DNA of 64,000 nt from Arenicola marina (lineage: Eukaryota > Annelida > Polychaeta > Arenicolidae). Below the pieces are notes generated by a model. That model was not told where the DNA came from. It searched no databases and worked only from the letters and a program-made list of their open reading frames with translations. The position numbers were made by a program, and so were the translations under genes. The stretch is from positions 45,811,670 through 45,875,669 of the forward strand of contig OZ025248.1 of the NCBI GenBank assembly GCA_964019135.1. The letters run 5' to 3'. Shown here piece by piece: positions 1-10,275 of the stretch. The first letter of the stretch is position 1; each line of letters starts with the position of its first letter.

Positions 1-519
1 ACCATACAATACATACCGGTAGTCTATTGTGTACCATACCATACAATACATACCGGTAGTCTATTGTGTACCATACCATACAATACATACCGGTAGTCTA
101 TTGTGTACCATACCATACAATACATACCGGTAGTCTATTGTGTACCATACCATACAACACATTCCGGTAGTCTATTGTGTACCATACCATACAATACATA
201 CCGATAGTCTATTGTGTACCATATCATACAATACATACCGGTAGTCTATTGTGTACCATACCATACAATACATACCGGTAGTCTATTTTGCACCATACCA
301 TACAATACATACCGGTAGTCTATTGTGTACCATATCATACAATACATACCGGTAGTCTATTGTGTACCATACCATACAATACATACCGATAGTCTATAGT
401 GTACCATACCATACAATACATACCGGTAGTCTATGGTGTACCATACCATACAACACATACCGGTAGTCTATGGTGTACCATACCATACAATACATACAGG
501 TAGTCTATTGTGTACCAAC
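1..519. repeat. 37-bp minisatellite, about 14 copies, in a CHMP2B intron
   Basis: Tandem units containing CATACCGGTAGTCTATTGTG repeat every 37 bp from the window edge to about 519. Most units differ by one or two substitutions (CCGATAG, CTATTTTGC, CATATCATAC). The array lies just downstream (minus strand) of the CHMP2B exon ending at 551, so it is intronic, and it probably continues past the window start. Confidence 0.95.
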
Positions 520-550
520 AAACGTCACAGTACATTCCTAATCTACATAC

Positions 551-1518
551 CTTCTGTGTCGTTCCAATGGACTGCATTTTTGATCCAACTGCATATGTCT
601 TTGTTTTCTGCTTTCTCAAGTTGATTAACTGTTTTGCTAGGACAGTTGCAGCCTTTGAGAGAGATATTATTACCATATTAATGTTATTCTGTATATTTTT
701 TTATCAATTTACTGATACCTAATTTTACTGGAAAGCAATATTTATGTGCACCAAAAATATCTTGTGGCTTAACGACAGGTTTAATATGCGGATGGGATGG
801 GGCTCAAACCTTTTAGTGATGTAACAAATGGGCCATTAATAATACTTCAGATGGGCTGGAGATGCTGTGGTAGCCTGCTCATAGCATAGGTAGGTATCTC
901 TCACCGTATAGGTTTAGACACGGTGCTTTAAACATCAGATACAACAGGCATGTAACCTTCTAGAGAATAAAGAGGTTCATCTCTTAACATGCACTCATAT
1001 GTTTATATCTGGTTTGACATATCATTGAATACATTCCAGAAGCCAGTACCTGTTTGTTTCCTTGTTTTGCTGCTTTTTTAATATCTTCTTGCTTAAATAA
1101 AGACAGTGAAGCACACAGTGAAATGCAACAGCATGGTTTCTTAATAGTGTAAATTTGGTGAATTAATCACAAGAACTAATGGTTGAACTGAAGGCTATCA
1201 GGGCCGGTATTGATAACACTGGTAATAGCACAAGTTACGTATTAAAAATCTCTTCCATCATATCATCTCAGGCAGTAAAATTCAGAATCACAACAATTAA
1301 GTTGTTGACTTAAATGTCATCACTTTCCATATCAAAATGTTTTACTTTAGGGTACAGCAGATTTGGCTATCGCTAAATATTACAATACAAGACTACCGTT
1401 ACAACAAATAAATCCAGCATTCTTACTATTTTTTTCTCTTCTCTTTCAAGCTGTTGTCTATCTCTTTCTAGATCCCTCTGGCCACGTCTTACCACTCTTT
1501 CTGTTTGGCGCATTTGCT
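551..1518 (-). CDS. CHMP2B: CHMP2B (charged multivesicular body protein 2B), three internal exons, partial gene
   Basis: ESCRT-III subunit of the Snf7 family, which polymerises on endosomal membranes for multivesicular-body sorting and membrane scission. I see three phase-compatible minus-strand exons. Exon A is 1518-1427 (92 nt), after a TTTTCAG acceptor and before GTAAGA; it reads EQMRQTERVVRRGQ and ends REEKKI. Exon B is 1091-1050 (42 nt), after TTTAAG and before GTACTG; it reads QEDIKKAAKQGNKQ. Exon C is 652-551 (102 nt), after CTCAAAG and before GTATGT; it reads AATVLAKQLINLRKQKTKTY and ends GTTQK. In order they match human CHMP2B from the EQNREL region through EIKKMAKIGNKE to VLAKQLVHLRKQKTRTF, as I recall that sequence. 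They cover the basic first helix and the start of the second helix. Exon A begins with two bases of a split codon; the other junctions are phase 0. The first exon (MASLFKK-like) was searched for at higher coordinates and not found. The C-terminal half, with the MIM motif, lies beyond position 1. Exons A and B are too short to show as open reading frames alone. Confidence 0.9.
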
Positions 1519-3766
1519 CTGAAAATATGAAATATTACATTCATAAAGTTGGGAGACGTATTGATGTCTTAAACAATGTCAATACTCAGCGCTTTCATTA
1601 GTGACTCCACTCGCCATGTGCTTCACCTGTTGCGCTATTTTGACAGCAACAAGATAGCGCCCCAAAGGGCCATATGAAAGGACAGTTTTTGAAAAGATAG
1701 TTTCTTGAGAAAAAATATGTTGAACGCCAGCAAGAGCCTTATTCGAACTTGCTGAACAGTCCTGTTGGGATTGCAATATTTAATAGCCAACAGAATGGAC
1801 CCACCCTACCAGTACCATCTACCTGGCGGCTCAATTTGACAACAGATGGGTATAATGGTATAAAGCACAATCATGCCCTGGGTAGGCTACGCGTGGTAAA
1901 GACCAAAGACCGCCAGAAATTTGAAGCCTCCAACAAAACCTGTTGGTGCATTGCTATACTGGACCTGATGGAAACCAACCTCAATATACCAAAACCGAGC
2001 TGAACCAACAAGCCAGCTGTGTAAAGAGATATATGATACTGGTGTAGCATTAATCAATACAGAGATAGACCCATTATCATCTATTGCCAATCACCAACAG
2101 ATCTTGCCCTCTGCAGAAGCTTCTAAAATTAAAATCGCGAAAGCATGCGCTATCTCATATATTTGGGTAGGCAGAGTCATTTACTGGCCCCCAGACTGGC
2201 TCGGCACCACGACCCCGCTATGCACAATGATGTAAACAATGACAGCTGGTATCGGTAGTGGCATAAACAATGTGTGTGGAGTATGATATTATGAATTACT
2301 GACAGAGTAGATACGATAAACAAGATAAACGGTTAGCTAACGGTTTACACCCATTTTGACCGCTGGAGGATTTGACTGCCAGTGGGACTGGGGGGTGAAG
2401 TTTGGGTTGCATATGGTGTGAGTGGTTTGGTGGTCTATGTTTGAGAGTAGAGGCACACAGACACTGAAACAGACATACCGACGAGAGTTACGTTGTGGGA
2501 ATTTAGGTTGTGGGTTTGATGTACAAGTAGAATCGCACGTTGTGGGCGTCATGTAATTTACAAGTACAATACAACGTTGTGGGCCTTACTCCCCATTGTT
2601 TGCAAGAGGGCGCTGCCAGTCGGTATCTGAAGTTATTCATGTTCATACTGCTAGAACTGATTTTTTTTTAATGATTCGAACAATAGGTGTTCCAGACCTA
2701 TGCCCGTATCTAGGAAGCGTATCATTATTTCTTACAAAACCAATTTCCAGTTGCTTGGGCAATCATGTAGAAATGTTTTCATGTGACCATCAATTCTGCT
2801 TCAATCAAAAGCGCGGATCACTTATATTCTGCAGTTCGACTGGTGTAAGGCCACCAGGCATATATCAACAAAATACCAAGATAGCAAATCTTATTCAGAA
2901 ACTTTTATTGGCCAACTGCCGAGATAGTCAGCATGAAACTTCAACAGGAAAAACATATTGCTAATGATAATGCTAATAGCAAGTAAATGTTCCGCCTCAT
3001 TTATTTTAGCTGTGGTCAAATTACTGCCCGACAAGTGCGGACAATGTGACATGACTTGTACTAATATACCATGCTTACAAATCCTCCAAATTCATTAACA
3101 ATGTAATAAAAAAAGGTATATTCACCTCCTCAATAAGTGAGACAATACTTCAACATACAAGGAAGGGGAGTGGCGAGTAGAATGGCCCGCAGTTTAAAGG
3201 GTCTATAGACAGAACGGCTGTACTACCAAAACGGCCGTATGATCTCCCCACCCTTTAGTATAGGTGGGGGAGGAGGTGGTGGGGGCTGAGAGCTTTAAAT
3301 TGGAATCCTCAGATACCAGAAAGGCATGATTTGTAAATGTATATAAAATATTGCTTTGAAAAATCCTCGGATCATCTTTTTTGGGTTGAGTTTTCAAAGA
3401 ACGCCAACTCCCCTGCCTCCACCCCCCCCCCCCCCACTGCTACTGTCTCTAAACATGTAACAATTTGTAAATATAAGAATGAATGATGGTAACATTCAGC
3501 ACACATATTAATACTGTACCTTAATCGATGGGTTGATGTCTTGCTGAGGGTACCGTGCAGACATCTCAAAATGATGGTAAATTACTGTACGTGTTCGCTG
3601 ATTGGTGCGTCATGATCACGCCATATCAGCCTCATCCAATCATAATTGGATCACATATCTTCAGGCATCCAGTGACATATATTTAGTGACAGGCATCAGA
3701 GGGTGCCACAATACAGTAAAAACTAACTGACGTCAATCTGCAATTTTTGGCGACAGACACACAACG
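1519..3766. other. Unique sequence upstream of CHMP2B exon A; no supported gene
   Basis: Presumably CHMP2B intron 1, since the exon encoding the N-terminus was not found. A plus frame at 2596-2964 stays open for 122 codons but resembles nothing I know and has no convincing start or splice context. There is a C tract near 3421-3436. The 1895-2020 stretch has mobile-element texture (short hairpins such as CCAACA/TGTTGG), but no ends can be defined. Confidence 0.5.
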
Positions 3767-3798
3767 TTGTAGGTAGTCTCATATGGGACTACCTACAA
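3767..3798. repeat. 32-bp near-perfect palindrome
   Basis: The half-site TTGTAGGTAGTCTCAT meets its inverted copy with a single mismatch and no spacer. The next bases (TAGTCCCATATG, then GTTGTTGCTCCG) recur in diverged form at about 5490-5520, so this is probably part of a dispersed element. Confidence 0.85.
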
Positions 3799-4441
3799 CA
3801 TAGTCCCATATGATACAGTTGTTGCTCCGCTCAACATTCTCATGTCCTCATGTAGAAAATGAGGGTGTAAGATTTGTTTTTGTGGGCGACTAAGTGTTGT
3901 TACCAGCACCGTTTCTCACCATGCATGTTTGTGAAATGCTGTACAGGATTTGAGAGACCGGACATGTGGCATTGTTTCCCAACAATGTTACATAAGGCTA
4001 TGTTGTAGGGTGATCTTTATTTTTGTCTGAGCAAACGTGCAACATCAAAGCGTCAAATTGACATGCAGCATCGAGTTGTACATATATGTCACCCCACAGA
4101 GTAGCTGTTAAACTCAGACACTGTCACTGAGACAGACACAAACTGACACTGTGTCTGTGTCTGTGACCTGGGTGACAGATGAAAAACCTATAACTAAAGT
4201 CAAAGTCATAAATGCCGTAGACACACGTTTCGGCCTATATTTTCCGCGATTATGCTGCGATCACTCTACAAATCACTGTCACGAGAAAGCAATACTAGAC
4301 CATTTTAATGATACCAAACTTACGTTTGTACTGCAATGTTATCCTTTTTTATGATACAAAGAATATTTCTCCATGCTGACACACCATTGGCAGCAGACAC
4401 ACTTTCTCAAATAGACTAAATCACAGACAATGAAAGGCTCT

Positions 4442-4522
4442 ATAGTTGCCATGGCATCCTCCTGGCTGGTATAAATATAGAGTATGTATTGTCCAGAGCA
4501 CGTTCGGTGCCATGGCAACTAT
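4442..4522. repeat. 81-bp hairpin nested in the foldback element
   Basis: ATAGTTGCCATGGCA at 4442-4456 is exactly complementary to 4508-4522, with a 51-base loop. It interrupts the left half of the larger foldback and may be a very small nested insertion. Confidence 0.75.
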
Positions 4523-4773
4523 CATTTTATGACGCATGTTTTAGCGGTCTCACTTTATAGCGAAAAGGGCAAGTGTCTAACATAGCGGCAGCCGTACCGA
4601 TCGCTGAACGGCGTCCGTGTTGAAATATTTGCTAAATATGCATATGAACCCAATTAAAAAATATATTTTTTCATTCCTGCCCGGAGCAAAAGACATTACA
4701 AACCGAATCAGCCGGTTCAACAGCTTCAAATCGAGGTTAATTGGCATTTGGGCTGTCTTTTCGCGAGATTAAC

Positions 4774-4793
4774 TGTCTTTTCGCGAAAAGACA
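4774..4793. repeat. Perfect 20-bp palindrome
   Basis: TGTCTTTTCGCGAAAAGACA is its own reverse complement. Partial copies of TCTTTTCGCG lie on both sides (4755-4766 and 4796-4803), near the centre of the foldback element. Confidence 0.9.
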
Positions 4794-5040
4794 CGTCTTT
4801 TCGCTATAAAGTTTAGTATTTTGGCGACAGAGCGTTTTCTGCCAATGGCGTGTCAGCATGGAAAAATATTCTTTGTGTCATAAAAAAGGATAACATGGCA
4901 GTACAAACGTAAGTTTAGTATCATTAAAATGGTCTAGTGTTGCTTTCTCACGTCAGTGATTTTGAGAGTGATCGAGGTAAATTCGGGGAAAATATGGGTG
5001 TAACGTGTCTACGGCATTTATGACTGACTTTATAGCATTA

Positions 5041-5603
5041 GAATTTCACGCACAAACCTTTGACGGTTGGTTTCTTCGAAAATATAGACATTTTTCTTGG
5101 TGTTGTTCCCGCAGTTAATAAAGAATCGATATCTAATACCGCAATATAAATGACGAGTGATGAGTAAATTAATATTTATGACGAATCTCTCTTCAGGGCT
5201 CATGTGATTTCTGGTCAACCTAGCTAAGAGCGGATGTTTTGAAGTGATAGAGTCAACGTGTTAAAAGGCTACTGCTTATTTGGTTCTAGGATCCCGACGC
5301 GCGATCTCCACACCCCCTACAGGAAGGGGGGGGGGGGAGGGGGGTCGATTAATCTGTTAATGCCAGCACCAGAAGACGCTTATGATATCAAGTGTGATCG
5401 AGCAATGAATAACAAATCAAAGGAAGATAACAGAGGCAGGGAGCTAATGCTTAGGGCTGTTTAATGCTGAGGAGGGGCCCGGGAGTGTTTAGTCCCATAT
5501 ATATGAGATTGTTGCTCCGTTTTGTTGCGTGAAACCAACTAACGTTACGTGGGCTAAGGGGGTGGGGGGGGGGTAGCCTTATTAAGAAGAAGCGCATGTC
5601 GCT
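5041..5603. other. Unique sequence with G tracts; no gene seen
   Basis: There are G runs near 5326-5342 and 5561-5573. The 5490-5520 stretch (TAGTCCCATATA, then GTTGCTCCG) is a diverged relative of the sequence just after the 3767-3798 palindrome. No exon-like frame was found. Confidence 0.5.
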
Positions 5604-5833
5604 TCCCAGCTAACACATAACGTTTTTAGAACCTTTTCATAACTTTTTTTTGGTTTTTATTTGGTTATAATAAATCATAACGTTTTTATAACCATATAAA
5701 AACGTTTTAGGTGTAATACTTTTCAGGCTCGTAATTTAAAACGTTTTTCTGCGGTTTAAAGAACGTTTTTTTATCTGGAAAATTTAGGTGCCGAAAAAAC
5801 GTTTTTGTCGATGGAAAAAAACGTTTCAAACTA
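5604..5833. mobile_element. Short element, TCCCAGC...ACTA family, with degenerate AACGTTTTT repeats
   Basis: It begins TCCCAGCTAACACATAACG and ends ...CAAACTA. The body is a degenerate short-period repeat around AACGTTTTTATAACC. The start matches the 8636 element (TCCCAGCCAGCATGGCAACC), and the ends agree (ACTA before A). It sits between T and A with no visible target duplication, as that copy does. No coding capacity. Confidence 0.55.
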
Positions 5834-6235
5834 AATGATTCAGAAGATGAAAATAAGATACTTGAAAGTGAAGACAGGGGATACAGTCAAACTATCGGTG
5901 AGCAGCAGATTCCTGGAAAGAGCCGTATGAAGACTGTCTGCTGAGACTGTACCTGTTAACTCATAGCAACTATCCCCACCCCCCCCCCACCACCCACCCG
6001 GCCGCGACTGGACATGGTTCAAGATGGTTGCAAACGTCCACTCGTTGCTGCCTATATTGTATATAGTCAATTAAGGGCCTGGAAGCGGTAAATGGCGACA
6101 CGCGAAACATGTATATTTAAAAAATCGACATTCGACATTGACCCTCAACGCAGGCACTGAGGATCTGAAAGAGCTTCGATACGGATAGTGGCATTTTAGA
6201 AAAAAACGACACGGAAAAAAGCAATGCGGCACGTC

Positions 6236-6372
6236 ATGAAAAATCGACATTTGGCAGTGCAAATTTTGAAAAATCGACATTTGGCACTGCAAAATGTGAA
6301 AAATCGACATTTGACACTGCAAAATGTGAAAAAGCGACATTTGACACTGCGAATTTTGAAAAATCGATGCTG
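6236..6372. repeat. 30-bp tandem repeat, about 4.5 copies
   Basis: Units begin TGAAAAATCGACATTTGRCA and repeat every 30 bp; a stray partial unit lies at about 6118-6138. Because the period is divisible by three, a 226-codon minus frame (6071-6751) runs through it; I regard that frame as an artefact. Confidence 0.85.
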
Positions 6373-6863
6373 GACACGGGGCTTCCAGCCAAGTAGCTGC
6401 ACATGGTCCACATTTATTGTCACCAAAGCCCCGATCGTGCCCGGTGTGATTGTCGATAAGTGTAAAGGCTTGTCGGTAGGCTACTGTCGCTATAAATGGT
6501 AACGTATGGTGCCCTAATTTCGTCGGTGTCCTAATTTCTTCACAATAAAATAACAGCTGCCTCCTCTGACAAGCACATCTTAGTCGTAATATATGTTTTC
6601 GTACAATGTTTAATCTCTTTACAACATTTCCGTAACTAAAACAGCATGAAATATCGAAATATAAGGCACCAAATGGAGTGATGTAAGGTTGGTACCCTGA
6701 TTTGGGACGTCTAAAAGTTCGTCTCGGTAAGAAAGAGCATGACTTGCACAAGCCATTTTGTTATACCTGAGCGATAATGGCCACAGGGGCAGAAGAAACC
6801 ATTCCTCACGTTTAGTTGTAGGCTATATTACGACACAAAGATACTCAATTGTTGTGTTTTTTG

Positions 6864-7579
6864 TTGGCGCAAGTGCCCCCAGGCAAGCCCGCTTATCTAG
6901 GGGCACAACGGTACCAATCTTAAAATCCTTAGACGTTAGTAGGGAATCGACTGTAGCTTTTATTATAATGTGGGCGTGTACAATAATAGTGCTTACATAT
7001 TCTATATACCTTGTTCTATCTTCTGACATCAAGAAAGTGTGTCAACACTAAATTGTTGCAGTCATATTTTCGCGAACAAATGTTGAATCATGCGACTTTT
7101 CCCTACAAACCGCCATGCGTATACAGCGTTACCTGGCGAATCCCGCCACCATTTGTAGCCTGGGTCCCAAACTTTGTAGCAGTCATTTACCTGTGAAAGA
7201 GGGCGCTGCTGTTGTCTTTAAGTTCAAAGTGAGCGACTGACAAAGCCCTCTAGCGGAGTTATATGCTACCGGAGAGGAGGAACCAAGTCGCATTCACAGG
7301 TACCGGCATCCGCCAAAAACAAATATGGCGGACGGCTGGTCGGTAACAGTTGTGCTCCAACATTTCTTCGCGAAAATATAACCGAAACAACCTAGTGTCG
7401 ACACACTTTATTAATGTCAGAAGATAGAACAAGGTATATAGAATACGTAAACACTATGATTGTTCGAGCACACATTATAATAAAAGCTACAGTCGATTCC
7501 CTACTAACGTCTAAGGATTTTAAGATTGGTACCGTTGTGCCCCTAGAGAAGCGGGCTTGCCTGGGGGCACTTGCGCCAA
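6864..7579. mobile_element. Foldback element with about 220-bp inverted arms
   Basis: The left arm (6864 to about 7085) and right arm (about 7360-7579) are inverted copies, beginning TTGGCGCAAGTGCCCC and ending GGGGCACTTGCGCCAA. Shared tracts include CGACTGTAGCTTTTATTATA and ATATTTTCGCGAA. The loop of about 275 bp has its own weak inverted pair (GAGGGCGCT / CCCTCTAGCG) and no coding frame. No target duplication was recognised. Confidence 0.8.
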
Positions 7580-7962
7580 TTAGTCCGGGCCAAATAGGGC
7601 TGTACCCAAAACAAATTCCAATAGTAATGAAACCTGTTTTTTCTCATTCCTTAGGTATCTAGGAGTAGTGTTTCCAAAATCTATTCATTGGAACATATTT
7701 TTAAAGGGGGTGACTTACTTTACCCTATTAAAGCAACATACTTAGATGCGCCATTTTTTTTTTTTTTTTTTTTTTTTTTATTATTCCTTCAGCAACGAGA
7801 GCTACATACATATATAAATATAGGCAATGCAATTATAGGTCGAGGCCGATAACATAAACAATTATTGATTACTCCAATATGGCAATGTTGAAATAAGATC
7901 TGCGAATATCGTATTAATATGTGCCGGAATATTATATAAAATTATATAATTACATTACAAGA

Positions 7963-8635
7963 TTATAGTTTCTCATACAATGCAATATATCTGGATGATT
8001 TTCCTGTAAGGATGTCAGCATGATGCTCCATTTGCACCTGTTTCTTGATGAAATATTTACATAATTCGAAATTTAACAGCTTACTCTCCGATAATCTACT
8101 TTTGTAGATGTACCATTTAGCCATTACCACAATGAAATTTATACTCAGTACAATAGATCCTTTATCACCAGAAATACCACACAAGACGTCTACTATTGAT
8201 AGACTCACATGTACATTGTATAAGGTTGTAATCCATTGTTCAATATTTTGCCAGATCTTTTTGACAGAGGGGCAGTAATACATAAAGTGCTCTATTGTGT
8301 CAGTTTCCATACATACATCGCAGGCTGCATTGTCTTTTATGTGCCATTTCACCAGATTGTAATTACAAGGTATGATTCTATGGAGGATTTTGTACTGGAA
8401 AGTTTGTATCTGAGTGTTGCGTGTTGCACTATTACCTATTGAAAAGTATGTTTTGAAACTGTTTTCTGTTAGAAATGGGAACTCTTCTAGCCATGTGGCA
8501 ATAGCAGTGGGTGGGGATTGTGATTTTTTTATAAGTTCCCAATATATGTGATGATTCTGTATTTTATCAACATTGATGTACTGTCCGTTAATTCTTATCT
8601 GTAGCTGTTCCTGATTGTTGTATGTGTGCGCTGTT
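7963..8635 (-). pseudogene. LINE ORF2 C-terminus with zinc-knuckle region
   Basis: About 223 codons to the stop. The conserved tail is visible: FQYKILHRIIPCN, then KDNAACDVCMETDTIEHFMY and YCPSVKKIWQNIEQWI, the CxxC...H...C knuckle at the end of L1/Tx1-like ORF2. About 180 bp of 3' UTR separate the stop from the poly(A) tail. No premature stop in this stretch, suggesting a fairly recent insertion. Confidence 0.88.
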
Positions 8636-9809
8636 TCCCAGCCAGCATGGCAACCATCTGCCAACCGTGAAACAACGTTGTCGGCAATGTTGGCTCAATG
8701 TCGGCAAAGAACATTGGGCCAACGAGTGGGTGCTCATTGGGGAATGATTGTTTCAACGTTGTCAGCCAACAATGGCCCAACCATCTGCCAACCTTGGGCC
8801 AACATTAGCTGCCAACGATGGCCCAACCATAGGCCAACAGTGGGCCAATGTGCGCCGCCGACGTTCTACCGATATTAATTCACTATTGAACCACTGCAAA
8901 TGTTGTTCACTAATTTATTGACAAAAACCTTAAAAAGTGCAATACATGAATTCTTAATAGGTATACATGACGCGTAATATCTGAAAAAATCGCTCGTGAC
9001 CGCTCATACAGGTGCATGGCCGCTCATAGAGGTGGTCGCTCGTAGATGCGGTCGCTTCCACTCATTCCTGATTCTTGCGTTTGCCAGCTGTCACGCTCTC
9101 GTCGCCCGCAATCCCGCTTCCCAGCAAATCGCAGCCACTTCTTCACCACCTCTGAATTTGTGGCGCAACTGGCAGTCGGGTTGCTGCGAGTACCCCCTGA
9201 ATTAAATCAAAGTAGACTCAATGGCAAAGCTGTTTAAAATATCATGCTGGTCCGATAATATGCATGAATAGCATTTACCTATACTGGTATACTTAACACA
9301 TGTTTTTTGTTAGCTTAATATTTCTGGAACCCTGTTAAAGGCAATACAGTGGTAGCCACATACAAACTAATGATACTGTTCATAATTTGCAGTTGGCAGG
9401 ATTTTTTGACAGATCTGTCATATCACGTTGAATAGGTAACGCAAATGAGTTAAGTAGACAGTGGGAAAAGTGGAAATCCTTATCTTATCAGAAGAATACA
9501 GCCACACTTACCATACACCACCTGGCGTAAGTTTAGGCGAGGGAATGGCACTTTCCCACTCTTCCATTGCCAATGTATTTGCTTTGCCACACTGTTTGAC
9601 AGCACTTAGTCCATCAAACGCTGCACTGTCTTGTCGAAAGTGGATACGCCCATCAAGGTGATGCTGCTGACCTAATTGGACATATGCAAAATAAAGAGTC
9701 AAACTGAAGAGAAAATAGACATAAATTAAATTACACAAAGCAATACAAAAACATGGACAAACCTATGAGAACTGAAAATGCTGGTCTCTTATTCGTGCAT
9801 ACTTGACTA
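8636..9809. mobile_element. 1,174-bp insertion in the LINE; TCCCAGC...ACTA family with exon-like cargo
   Basis: It starts TCCCAGCCAGCATGGCAACC and ends ...CTTGACTA, splitting LINE ORF2 at a codon boundary with no visible target duplication. The first 235 bp are a degenerate repeat around TTGGGCCAACGTTGGC. The rest is non-repetitive and includes an exon-like stretch at 9512-9671. No transposase or helicase was found, so it is non-autonomous. TC at the start and CTA(A) at the end recall Helitrons, but the site is T|A rather than A|T and no 3' hairpin is evident. Confidence 0.6.
9512..9671 (-). pseudogene. Exon-like sequence inside the LINE-disrupting insertion
   Basis: 160 nt bounded by CAATTAG at the acceptor side and a strong GTAAGT donor. 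The frame reads QQHHLDGRIHFRQDSAAFDG, then LSAVKQCGKANTLAMEEW, and ends KLTPGGV with a split codon. Without splicing it meets TAA at the donor (TGG TAA G). I do not recognise the family. It could be a captured host exon, an exon of the element's own protein, or chance. Confidence 0.3.
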
Positions 9810-10266
9810 AAATTGGGCCAGTGGAAGTGACGTACGCCATTGTTTGGGAATAGCGTGTATGAGGCTGTTTAGTTTTAGCGCGTCTATTTGAATTCCGTAT
9901 TTTTCTTCTGAAGCAGCTTTTTCTAAAAAGCCCCTGTTCTCATCCATCAGGTGATGTATGTGTGTAATTCCATGATCTGCCCAACGCTTGTAGGTTGGGT
10001 AAAAGGTATTACTTAGAATTCCTCCAATTAGTATGTATTTGTTATCCCATAGTTTTTCATATCTCACGCTCTCCACCTCGGGCTCAACCGAAAAAACATC
10101 AAACCAGTTTTTTATGACTTTTTTATAAAAAAGACTCTTAGGGGGCTTTATATGTGTGATGCAGAGTTTGCTTGAGACTTCTTGTGTTGTAAGACCAATT
10201 AGGCAGAGGGCTAACTTGCTTTGTTTCGTTTGTAGCTCATTACCCGATATTACTCGTTTAATCCAT
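9810..10266 (-). pseudogene. LINE ORF2 fragment, upstream part
   Basis: About 152 codons open from WIKRVI through KNWFDVFSVEP, LWDNKYILIGG and HLMDENRGFLEK to IPKQWRTSLPLAQF. The NKYILIGG block, the ITHIHHLMDENG-like block and the IPKQW tract are typical of the region between the reverse transcriptase and the C-terminal zinc knuckle in Tx1-like elements. Truncated at 10266 by incomplete reverse transcription and cut at 9810 by the later insertion. Confidence 0.85.
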
Positions 10267-10275
10267 ATGCGCCAT

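Larger units (their letters stand above)
4186..5040. mobile_element. Foldback element with about 200-bp inverted arms (non-autonomous DNA-transposon type)
   Basis: The left arm (about 4190-4410) and right arm (about 4838-5036) are inverted copies, about 85% alike by eye. Shared tracts include CATAAATGCCGTAGACAC, CTAGACCATTTTAATGAT and AAACTTACGTTTGTACTG. The outer ends read CTATAA on both sides. An inner pair, CTTTATAGCGAAAAG (about 4552 and 4797), extends the symmetry. There is no transposase frame and no clear target duplication. The centre holds a separate 15-bp-stem hairpin and a 20-bp palindrome. Confidence 0.8.
7754..10266 (-). mobile_element. 5'-truncated Tx1/L1-type LINE with target-site duplication and an internal insertion
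   Basis: The poly(A) tail appears as a T run at 7754-7779 on the plus strand. The ORF2 C-terminus reads leftward from 10266. Both ends carry ATGCGCCAT (7746-7754 and 10267-10275), the expected target-site duplication. The reading frame opens at the truncation point with WIKRVI, a tract I associate with this ORF2 region, so 10266 looks like the 5' truncation point. Removing the 1,174-bp insertion at 8636-9809 makes the frame continuous (LPLAQF then NSAHTYNN). No retained promoter or RT core; dead copy. Confidence 0.85.

Noticed and set aside
1895-2020. Possible transposon with TTGTTGG hairpins
   Set aside because: No paired ends or target duplication could be defined.
6071-6751. 226-codon minus frame
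   Set aside because: It runs through the 30-bp repeat and has no recognised domain, good start or splice context.
8636-9809. Firm Helitron call
   Set aside because: TC start and CTA(A) end fit loosely, but the site is T|A, no 3' hairpin was seen and no Rep/helicase is present.
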